Shown: positions 1 through 5,045 of the stretch, piece after piece
Position numbering within the stretch: position 1 is the first letter of the stretch
Layout of the letters: the number at the start of each line of letters is the position of its first letter
Assembly: GCA_003152795.1 (NCBI GenBank)
Contig: PMBA01000281.1
Span: forward strand, 285-10,229
From: Acidobacteriaceae bacterium
Lineage (GTDB): Bacteria > Acidobacteriota > Terriglobia > Terriglobales > Acidobacteriaceae
Reading direction: 5' to 3'
DNA: 9,945 nt
The notes under the pieces: generated by a model
The model's input: only the letters and a program-made list of their open reading frames with translations
What the model was told of the DNA's origin: nothing
The model's database searches: none
Position numbers and translations under genes: made by a program

Positions 1-552
1 GAAGCGCGGGCGCAGATTTTGAAAGCCGAGGGCAAGCTTCCCAAGGCCATCATCGCTTGTGTGGGCGGAGGATCGAACTCGATCGGGATCTTTTACGACT
101 TTCTCAAGGACAAGAAAGTTGCGCTGATCGGAGTCGAGGCCGGCGGGCGCGGTTCGGCGCTGGGTGAGCATGCCGCGCGTTTTCGCGGCGGGTCGCCGGG
201 CGTTCTGCAGGGGACTTACTCATATGTGCTGCAGGATGCGTCGGGGCAGATTGCGCTTACGCATTCCGTCTCTGCTGGTTTGGATTACCCGTCGATTGGG
301 CCGGAGCACGCCATGCTCAAGGATACGGGACGCGCGGAATACGTTCCCGCGTCTGACGCCGAGGCGCTTGAGGCAACGGTGTTGCTGGCGCGCACTGAAG
401 GAATTATTCCCGCGCTCGAATCCGCGCACGCGGTGGCTGAGGTCATCAAGCGGGCACCGAAGATGAAGAAGTCGGAAGTCGTGATTGTGAACATCTCCGG
501 GCGCGGGGATAAGGATATTGGGATTTTGCGGGAGAATTTGAAGCTGGATTAG
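1..552 (+). CDS. trpB: Tryptophan synthase beta subunit, C-terminal part (5' end outside window)
   Basis: This is the PLP-dependent subunit that joins indole to L-serine to make L-tryptophan; it works in the cytoplasm as an alpha2-beta2 complex with TrpA. The frame is open from base 1, so the visible 183 codons are the C-terminal part of a protein usually near 400 residues; the N-terminal half, including the PLP lysine, lies off the window. Diagnostic motifs are the glycine-rich PLP-phosphate loop VGGGSNSIG near the start, GVEAGG shortly after it, and [10 protein letters not shown] near the C-terminus, where the serine normally contacts the PLP ring nitrogen. It ends with TAG and is followed by a strong stem-loop (567-603). 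Its usual partner trpA is not next to it: about 1.1 kb carrying a minus-strand toxin-antitoxin module lies between them. Identification is secure. Confidence 0.97.
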   Translation, partial: EARAQILKAEGKLPKAIIACVGGGSNSIGIFYDFLKDKKVALIGVEAGGRGSALGEHAARFRGGSPGVLQGTYSYVLQDASGQIALTHSVSAGLDYPSIGPEHAMLKDTGRAEYVPASDAEALEATVLLARTEGIIPALESAHAVAEVIKRAPKMKKSEVVIVNISGRGDKDIGILRENLKLD

Positions 553-566
553 CTTCGGCCGGAGGG

Positions 567-603
567 TGGCCCACTCAAGCCCTCTTTTGGCTTGAGTGGG
601 CCA
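567..603. terminator. Perfect 15-bp stem-loop between convergent trpB and copG genes
   Basis: Bases 567-581 and 589-603 are exact reverse complements (TGGCCCACTCAAGCC against its complement) around a 7-base loop. The stem begins 15 bases after the trpB stop and 25 bases before the end of the minus-strand antitoxin gene, where a bidirectional terminator would be expected. There is no T-run after the stem on either strand, so it is not a classical intrinsic terminator. It could instead be an mRNA 3'-end stabiliser or a copy of a dispersed palindromic repeat. Confidence 0.6.
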
Positions 604-627
604 GTTCCAATACTCCAGACCGTCACG

Positions 628-879
628 CTACTTCGTCGCCGTGACTGCCTGTTCCAGGGTCTCCCGAATGAACCGCGTATAAGGAATGCCGCGCGCCTTT
701 GCGCGGGCCTTCACGGCCGCTAGCAACGCTTTCGGCACGCGTATATTGATCTGTTCATCTTTTCTCTCGAACTCAAAACGCGCCGTCTTAAACTGTGAGA
801 AATCGAGTTTGGAGAGATCTTGGGCAAGAAACGCCTCGGCCTGCTCATCGGTTCTTGGGCGGGGCACTTTCTTTTTCAT
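628..879 (-). CDS. CopG/BrnA-type ribbon-helix-helix antitoxin, third gene of a TA cluster
   Basis: A protein of 83 residues resembling CopG-family (BrnA-like) antitoxins, which bind DNA as ribbon-helix-helix dimers and neutralise a partner toxin. A charged N-terminus is followed by a toxin-binding-like segment (about residues 20-38, containing DLSKLDFSQFK), a beta strand with INIRVP (44-49), helix A (about 50-63) and helix B beginning PYTRFIRETL (66-75). The ATG at 879 is preceded by GAAGGAG (AAGGAG at 890-895) with a 10-base gap, a clear ribosome binding site. The gene follows higA on the same strand after 39 bases, so it is probably in the same transcript as higBA. Antitoxins of this family are normally paired with a BrnT- or RelE-like toxin directly beside them; none is present here apart from HigB. 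It may be an orphan, a second antitoxin for HigB, or the remnant of another pair. Confidence 0.82.
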   Translation of the reverse strand: MKKKVPRPRTDEQAEAFLAQDLSKLDFSQFKTARFEFERKDEQINIRVPKALLAAVKARAKARGIPYTRFIRETLEQAVTATK

Positions 880-918
880 AAGCCTCGATCTCCTTCTGAC
901 CTTACTCCGTCGAAGGTG

Positions 919-1221
919 TCATGCGCGAATGAGATCGCGCCGTTCGAGTCTGGGAAGGGACAGGATGGATTTCCCTGCCTTTTTCTGAGCGAGGCGCAGT
1001 TCATAGAGGCTCTGGAGATTCAGCCAGAATTCCGCGCTCGTTCCAAAAAAATGAGCGAGGCGCAGGGCAGTGTCGCCCGTGATCGCGCGTGTTCCGTTCA
1101 AGATTTGCGTGACCCGATTGGTCGGAACGCTGATCTTCCGCGCCAACTCAGCCGCGCTCATCTTGAGTTCTTTGAGTTCTTCTGCCAAGTGTTCGCCGGG
1201 ATGGATTGCAGTCAATGCCAT
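919..1221 (-). CDS. higA: HigA-type antitoxin (XRE helix-turn-helix)
   Basis: A 100-residue antitoxin of the HigA/VapI group, which binds the HigB toxin and represses the shared promoter. The XRE-type helix-turn-helix covers about residues 22-45 (SAAELARKISVP, turn, TNRVTQILNGTR), followed by the family motif ITGDTALRLAHFFGTS and then AEFWLNLQSLYELRLAQ. The start was set at MALTAIHPGEHL (1221) instead of an in-frame start at 1287, because HIPGE/IHPGE-like residues begin the family, the SD AAGGAG lies 7 bases upstream (1229-1234), and the longer version would overlap higB. It starts 11 bases after the higB stop, and its SD overlaps that stop codon, so the two are translationally close. The order toxin then antitoxin is typical of higBA. 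Confidence 0.92.
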   Translation of the reverse strand: MALTAIHPGEHLAEELKELKMSAAELARKISVPTNRVTQILNGTRAITGDTALRLAHFFGTSAEFWLNLQSLYELRLAQKKAGKSILSLPRLERRDLIRA

Positions 1222-1232
1222 AGCAATGCTCC

Positions 1233-1517
1233 TTAGTGATAATCGACAATTTCCAGATTCGACGGCCCAACAGCCCCGTCCGCCCATTCAAAGCAGACTC
1301 GCCATTGATCGTTAATGCGAATGCTGTACCGGCCTTTGCGATCCCCGACTAAGGCTTCAAAGCGGTTACCGGGGAGCACAGCAAGATCCCGAATCGAAGT
1401 AGCGGCTTCCATCCGGTCAAGCTTCAAGCGCGCAGATCGTTCGAATCCCGAGAAAGCCTTGACCCGTTTGCCTGCGGCGAAGTCCCGCGTCCTCTTATCC
1501 CGAAAGTTGAGAATCAC
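1233..1517 (-). CDS. higB: HigB-like toxin (RelE/ParE superfamily)
   Basis: A 94-residue toxin of the HigB/RelE superfamily; members of this family cut mRNA on the ribosome and are blocked by HigA. The sequence follows the family closely: FRDKRTRDF near the start, then PGNRFEALVGDRKGRYSIRI (about 49-68), then NDQWRVCFEW and the terminal EIVDYH. The basic residues in the GDRKGRYSIR segment are those expected to bind RNA. The start is GTG at 1517; a stop codon lies three codons upstream in frame, so no longer version exists, and no ribosome binding site precedes it. A good promoter sits immediately upstream, with its predicted start point about 2 bases before the GTG, which suggests a leaderless message and weak toxin translation compared with higA. 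It is the first gene of the minus-strand TA cluster. Confidence 0.92.
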   Translation of the reverse strand: MILNFRDKRTRDFAAGKRVKAFSGFERSARLKLDRMEAATSIRDLAVLPGNRFEALVGDRKGRYSIRINDQWRVCFEWADGAVGPSNLEIVDYH

Positions 1518-1525
1518 TCGTGCTT

Positions 1526-1554
1526 ACATTAGCAGGCATTACTCGTTACGTCAA
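1526..1554 (-). promoter_or_regulatory. Predicted sigma-70-type promoter of the higBA cluster
   Basis: Read on the minus strand, TTGACG (1549-1554, five of six matches to the -35 consensus) is followed by exactly 17 bases and then TAATGT (1526-1531), which keeps the most conserved TA...T positions of a -10 box. Transcription would begin near 1519, just before the GTG of higB. The promoter was found by reading only. Confidence 0.55.
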
Positions 1555-1563
1555 GCGTAACGA
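1543..1563. promoter_or_regulatory. Inverted repeat overlapping the -35 box, likely HigA operator
   Basis: TCGTTACG (1543-1550) and CGTAACGA (1556-1563) form a perfect 8-bp inverted repeat around the 5-base spacer TCAAG. It covers the predicted -35 hexamer of the higB promoter. HigA-type antitoxins repress their own operon through palindromes at the promoter, so this is the natural candidate operator. Binding is inferred from position and symmetry. Confidence 0.55.
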
Positions 1564-1647
1564 CTGAGGGACTGTAGACTGGCTCCGGCTGATTGCTGTC
1601 GTTGCATGATGCTCCTGCGTTTTTGTGAGATAGTTCTACTGAGCCTC

Positions 1648-2415
1648 ATGCCTTTTCATTTCGAAAACAAGCCGTCCCTCATAGCCTACGTCACATGCGG
1701 GGACCCCAATCTCGCCGCTACGAGCGACGTCATTCTGGCAGCCATTGATGCCGGTGCGAGCGTGATTGAGCTGGGCGTGCCGTTCAGCGATCCGCTGGCC
1801 GATGGGCCGGTTATCCAACGCGCCAGCGAGCGGGCGCTTAAGCACGGAGTGTCGCTGCAGAACGTGCTCACGCTCGCCGCGGAAATCCGCGAACATTCGC
1901 AATCGGTCGGGCTGGTGGTTTTTTCTTACCTCAATCCCATCCTGCGCATGGGCATGGCTAAGTTCTGCCAGGTGGCGAGGCTGGCGGGGATTGACGGAAC
2001 TTTGATCACCGATCTGCCGGTTGAAGAATCGGCCGAGTATCTGCGCGAGGCTCGCAAGAATGATCTGGCGACGATTTTTCTGGCTGCACCGACCTCGACC
2101 GACCAGCGTCTGAAATCGATTGCCGAGGTTTCGACCGGCTTTATTTATGCGATCTCGCGCACTGGCGTTACCGGCGCGCGCCAGCAGATGACGGGAGACG
2201 CGCAGGCTCTGGTCAAGCGGATCCGGCGTTTCACCAAGCTTCCGGTTGCGGTTGGCTTCGGAATCTCAACTCCGGAGCAATTCAAAGCGGTTGGCAAATT
2301 CGCGGAAGGCGCAGTGGTGGGCAGCGCCATCGTGCAGTTGATCGAACAAAATCCGGGACGGGAAGCGGCGGCTGTGGGAGAATTCGTAAGGCAGCTGTTG
2401 GCTGTTCGCTGTTAG
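1648..2415 (+). CDS. trpA: Tryptophan synthase alpha subunit
   Basis: This subunit cleaves indole-3-glycerol phosphate to indole and glyceraldehyde 3-phosphate and channels indole to TrpB. It is a TIM-barrel protein. The catalytic glutamate and aspartate are E41 in VIELGVPFSDP and D52 in DPLADGP (E49 and D60 in the Salmonella enzyme). The phosphate-binding loops VGFGIS and GAVVGSAIV are near the C-terminus. The ATG at 1648 gives 255 residues starting MPFHFENKPSLIAYVTCGDP, which fits the family; an in-frame ATG at 1606 would add 14 unrelated hydrophobic residues and is less likely. No clear SD precedes it. The last codons (LLAVRC) lie inside a repeat-like word, GCTGTTCGCTGTT, so the C-terminal tail seems to have been formed by intergenic repeat sequence. 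It must have its own promoter or readthrough, since the TA module separates it from trpB. Confidence 0.96.
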   Translation: MPFHFENKPSLIAYVTCGDPNLAATSDVILAAIDAGASVIELGVPFSDPLADGPVIQRASERALKHGVSLQNVLTLAAEIREHSQSVGLVVFSYLNPILRMGMAKFCQVARLAGIDGTLITDLPVEESAEYLREARKNDLATIFLAAPTSTDQRLKSIAEVSTGFIYAISRTGVTGARQQMTGDAQALVKRIRRFTKLPVAVGFGISTPEQFKAVGKFAEGAVVGSAIVQLIEQNPGREAAAVGEFVRQLLAVRC

Positions 2416-2537
2416 CTTCTGGCTTTTTGCCGAAACATGCTAGATCGTTTTCTTCGCACGCCGGGGATTGCGGTGTCTTTGGATTTCGGCGGGTGAGCCA
2501 AGAGCCAAGAGCGAATCGCCACGAGCGAACAGCGAAC
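2404..2537. repeat. Inverted repeat arms spanning the trpA-aroQ junction
   Basis: GTTCGCTGTT (2404-2413, inside the end of trpA) and its exact complement AACAGCGAAC (2528-2537, just before aroQ) flank the 114 bases between them. Near the right arm the word GAGCCAAGAGCCAAGAG (about 2497-2513) echoes TTCTGGCTTTTT after trpA. The same 12-mer CGAACAGCGAAC appears at 2526-2537 and at 6281-6292, so this looks like a dispersed intergenic element made of short words. Confidence 0.6.
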
Positions 2538-2546
2538 GGCCCCTCT

Positions 2547-2864
2547 ATGGACATTTCCGATTGGCGAAAGAAAGTCGACGAAGTGGATCTGAAGCTGACG
2601 GCGCTGCTTAACGAGCGGGCGGCGGCGGTGGTCGAAATTGGACGATTGAAGCGCAATACCAGAATGCCCATTTACGAACCGGACCGAGAGCGCGAAGTGA
2701 TCGCCAACGTGCAGGGCAGCAGCACCGGGCCGCTGGCCGAACGCGATCTGGCGCAGATTTACGAACGAATCATCGACGTGATGCGCAGCATTCAAAAGAA
2801 CGAAATCGCTCCCGAGGAACCGCCCGCGCGCGAGACGGAGATGGATTCGCAGTTCGAAGACTAG
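2547..2864 (+). CDS. aroQ: Chorismate mutase, AroQ class, monofunctional
   Basis: A 105-residue all-helical chorismate mutase that rearranges chorismate to prephenate, the first step toward tyrosine and phenylalanine. Active-site residues line up with the E. coli P-protein domain: R7, R24, K35, R47-E48 (in PDRERE) and Q83 (in IDVMRSIQK), matching R11, R28, K39, R51-E52 and Q88. The start is set at MDISDWRKKVDEVD (2547); an upstream in-frame start at 2427 would add 40 residues encoded by intergenic repeat words and is rejected. The last 20 residues form an acidic tail (APEEPPARETEMD...) beyond the normal domain. The gene sits 87 bases before a DAHP synthase of the type that is fused to this domain in Bacillus, so the two products may interact. 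The stop codon lies within a 12-bp tandem repeat. Confidence 0.93.
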   Translation: MDISDWRKKVDEVDLKLTALLNERAAAVVEIGRLKRNTRMPIYEPDREREVIANVQGSSTGPLAERDLAQIYERIIDVMRSIQKNEIAPEEPPARETEMDSQFED

Positions 2865-2890
2865 AACGACAACTAGAACGACGACTAGAA
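2861..2890 (+). repeat. Tandem 12-bp repeat at the aroQ stop codon
   Basis: Two and a half copies of a 12-base unit run CTAGAACGACAA (2861-2872), CTAGAACGACGA (2873-2884), CTAGAA (2885-2890), with one difference between the full copies. The first copy contains the TAG stop of aroQ. It is probably slipped-strand duplication and has no visible role. Confidence 0.8.
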
Positions 2891-2951
2891 TTTTGAGCCA
2901 CGCCGCGATGCAGTTTTCAACGCGCCACGGCCGGGCAAAACGAGCGTATTC

Positions 2952-3971
2952 ATGATTGTCGCCATGCAAGACTCGGCCAGTGAAGATCAGATCCAGCATG
3001 TGATCGATCAACTGGTTCACTTCGGCTTTGAAGTCCACCGCTCGACCGGAGCGCGCCAGACGGTGCTCGGAGGAGTCGGAGTTCCCCATGATTTCGACAC
3101 GCGCGAAGTCGAGATGATGCCGGGAGTGCAGGAAGTTCACCGCATTACTTCGCCGTACAAGCTGGCCGGGCGCAACTTTCGTCCCGAGGGCACGGTGGTC
3201 AAATTTGCGAACGGGATTGAAATCGGCGGCAAGAAGATCGTCGTTATGGCGGGGCCGTGCTCGGTCGAAACCCGGGAGCAACTGTTCACCGTCGCCGACC
3301 TGATCGCGAAGGCTGGAGCGCAAGTCCTCCGGGGCGGCGCCTTTAAACCACGCTCCTCTCCTTATTCATTTCAGGGACTCGGCGTTGAGGGGCTGAAATT
3401 GCTGCGCGAGGCGGGCGATCATTTCAAACTGCTGGTGATCAGCGAAGTCATGGAGATTTCGCAGATCGACCTGATGCTGCCTTATGTCGACATCTTCCAG
3501 GTGGGCGCGCGCAACATGCAGAACTTCAATCTGCTGCGCGAACTGGGCAAGGTGCGCAAGCCGGTGCTGCTGAAACGCGGGATCGCGGCCACGATCGAAG
3601 AACTGCTGTGTTCGGCGGAATACCTGCTCGCCGGCGGGAACTACGAAATCATACTGTGCGAGCGCGGCATCCGCACGTTCGAAACTCATACGCGCAACAC
3701 CATGGACATTTCCGCCATTCCGATCATTCATAAACTCTCGCACCTGCCCATGACGGCCGATCCATCGCACGGCACCGGACTCCGCGACAAGGTGGCTCCG
3801 ATGGCGCGCGCATCCGTGGCGGCTGGCGCCGATGCCATGCTGATCGAGGTCCATCACCAGCCGGACAAGGCGCTTTCGGATGGCGCGCAGTCGCTTTATC
3901 CGGAACAGTTTGCGAAGTTGATGGACGAGCTTCGCATGATCGCGCCGGCGGTGGGACGCGAGATCGGTTGA
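2952..3971 (+). CDS. aroF: 3-deoxy-7-phosphoheptulonate (DAHP) synthase, type I-beta with regulatory domain
   Basis: A 339-residue enzyme that condenses phosphoenolpyruvate and erythrose 4-phosphate to DAHP, the committed step of the shikimate pathway. Residues 1 to about 70 form a ferredoxin-like domain as in the Thermotoga enzyme, where it binds tyrosine or phenylalanine for feedback control. The catalytic barrel follows: AGPCSVE with metal ligand C103, LRGGAFKPRSSPYSFQG (PEP binding), KRG, TFETHTRNTMD, DPSHGTG (metal ligand His), then LIEVHH (Glu) and LSDGAQSL (Asp). All four metal ligands expected from the family are present. It starts at ATG 2952 with no strong SD. It lies between chorismate mutase and tyrA in one direction, an arrangement that coordinates entry into the pathway with its tyrosine branch. 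The length is normal for the family (about 338). Confidence 0.96.
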   Translation: MIVAMQDSASEDQIQHVIDQLVHFGFEVHRSTGARQTVLGGVGVPHDFDTREVEMMPGVQEVHRITSPYKLAGRNFRPEGTVVKFANGIEIGGKKIVVMAGPCSVETREQLFTVADLIAKAGAQVLRGGAFKPRSSPYSFQGLGVEGLKLLREAGDHFKLLVISEVMEISQIDLMLPYVDIFQVGARNMQNFNLLRELGKVRKPVLLKRGIAATIEELLCSAEYLLAGGNYEIILCERGIRTFETHTRNTMDISAIPIIHKLSHLPMTADPSHGTGLRDKVAPMARASVAAGADAMLIEVHHQPDKALSDGAQSLYPEQFAKLMDELRMIAPAVGREIG

Positions 3972-4007
3972 ACTTCTTGCCGCAGCGCACGAGGAACCAA
4001 CGGTGTG

Positions 4008-4076
4008 GCTGCGAGCTTCGAGCCTCGAGCTTCGAGCAATTGCGTCGTTCGAAGCTCGGAGCCCGCAGCTCGCAGC
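4008..4076. repeat. Large imperfect stem-loop between aroF and tyrA
   Basis: Bases 4008-4035 pair with 4049-4076 around a 13-base loop: 24 Watson-Crick pairs, one G-T pair and three mismatches out of 28 positions. The inner 10 bp (CGAGCTTCGA, 4026-4035) and the outer 10 bp (4008-4017) are perfect. The element consists of GAGCTTCGAG-type words. There is no following T-run, so it is probably an intergenic repeat or an RNA processing/stabilising structure, not a simple terminator. Confidence 0.75.
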
Positions 4077-4093
4077 TCTAGCCGGCGGCTGCA

Positions 4094-4122
4094 GGTCCTG
4101 CGCTGCGCTCGGGATGACAAAG
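4094..4122 (+). repeat. Possible fragment of a dispersed intergenic repeat (GCGCTCGGGATGACAAA type)
   Basis: The gap before tyrA contains CCTGCGCTGCGCTCGGGATG followed by ACAAA. In the other direction this reads like the TGTCATCCCGAGCG words that recur between genes in many Acidobacteria and Bacteroidota genomes. Only one copy is in the window, so repeat status rests on recollection of other genomes. Confidence 0.3.
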
Positions 4123-4141
4123 CTAGTTTTTCAGCAATCCC

Positions 4142-5038
4142 ATGGCCTTCAAACAAGTCACCATCATCGGAACCGGCTTGATCGGAGGCTCGCTGGGCCT
4201 GGCGCTGAAGAAGCGCCACCTTGCCGGACGAATTATCGGGTGCGACCGCGCTCCAGTATTGGAGCGGGCTCAGGACTGCGGCGCCATCGAAGCGGGAATA
4301 ACCAATCCCGCGGATGCCGTGCGGGGCAGCGATCTGGTGGTGCTGGCCACACCGGTGATTCCGATCCTCGACCTGATCGATCGGCTTGGTCCGGCGCTGC
4401 TGGCGAAGACTCTGGTAACCGACGTCGGCAGCACGAAGGTCGAGGTGGTTCAGCGCGCCGCCAAGTCGTTCGGACGAAACGCCCGTCATCGATTCCTCGC
4501 CGGACATCCCATGGCGGGCAAAGAGCACGCGGGGGTGGAGTTCGCCGATGCCGATCTTTTCGAAGGCGCGGCCTGGCTGTTCACGCCGCTGCCCGGGCAG
4601 AACGTGCACGCCGGACAATGCGGAGAATTCATCCACTGCGCGGAGAAGATTGGCGCCAAAGTCGCGGTCGTCGATCCCGCCGACCATGATCGCTTCTGTG
4701 CCTGGATCAGCCAACTGCCGCAGATGATCTCGACCGCTCTGGCGGCAACGCTGGTCGATGAATTTGGCCCCGACGCACCGGTGCTTGACATTGGAGGACG
4801 GGCCCTGCGCGAGATGACCCGCATCTCCGGCAGCCCGTATTCGATGTGGCGCGACATCGCGATTACCAATCGCAAGAACCTGGGCGACGCGCTGCAGAAG
4901 ATGGAACAACGGCTGGCGCACATCCGGGAAAATCTGGACTCAAAGCAACTGGCCGACGAATTCGAGCGCGCGCACCAGTTGAGGAAGAATTCACCACAGA
5001 GACACGGAGGCTCGGAGAAAGGCAAGTCCTCCCAATAG
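4142..5038 (+). CDS. tyrA: Prephenate/arogenate dehydrogenase
   Basis: A 298-residue NAD(P)-dependent dehydrogenase that oxidatively decarboxylates prephenate (or arogenate) toward tyrosine. The N-terminal Rossmann fold starts IIGTGLIGGS (8-17), and D35 at the end of the second strand suggests NAD preference. TDVGSTK holds S97, and GHPMAGKE holds the catalytic H122. The C-terminal helical domain includes DPADHD (178-183) and REMTRISGSP. The segment usually read SHLPH is SQLPQ here (190-194), losing both histidines, which may affect substrate choice. Start at ATG 4142 fits the glycine motif position; there is no SD. The final ~18 residues (NSPQRHGGSEKGKSSQ) are low-complexity and coincide with a CACGGAG-type repeat, so the natural C-terminus was probably nearer EFERAHQL. 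The next gene begins 7 bases after the stop. No ACT domain is present. Confidence 0.94.
   Translation: MAFKQVTIIGTGLIGGSLGLALKKRHLAGRIIGCDRAPVLERAQDCGAIEAGITNPADAVRGSDLVVLATPVIPILDLIDRLGPALLAKTLVTDVGSTKVEVVQRAAKSFGRNARHRFLAGHPMAGKEHAGVEFADADLFEGAAWLFTPLPGQNVHAGQCGEFIHCAEKIGAKVAVVDPADHDRFCAWISQLPQMISTALAATLVDEFGPDAPVLDIGGRALREMTRISGSPYSMWRDIAITNRKNLGDALQKMEQRLAHIRENLDSKQLADEFERAHQLRKNSPQRHGGSEKGKSSQ
4991..5020. repeat. CACGGAG-type repeat, left copy (overlaps the tyrA 3' end)
   Basis: TCACCACAGAGACACGGAGG followed by CTCGGAGAAA, about three degenerate units of ACACGGAG. An inverted, slightly shorter copy lies at 5445-5468. Sequences of this kind recur between genes in Acidobacteria as far as I recall. 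This copy is read through by tyrA. Confidence 0.7.
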
Positions 5039-5045
5039 GAAGCAG

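Noticed and set aside
1606..1647. Longer TrpA with 14 extra N-terminal residues
   Set aside because: The added residues are not typical of the family and there is no ribosome binding site before 1606; MPFHFENKP at 1648 fits homologues better.
2412..3323. Long minus-strand open frame of 303 codons opposite aroQ and aroF
   Set aside because: It lies wholly opposite two well-identified enzymes, has the Arg/His-rich composition of an antisense frame in GC-rich DNA, and shows no recognisable domain.
3896..4921. Minus-strand open frame of 341 codons opposite tyrA
   Set aside because: It is antisense to a clear TyrA and runs through the palindromic gap; its composition is Arg/Gln/His-rich with no family match that I recognise.
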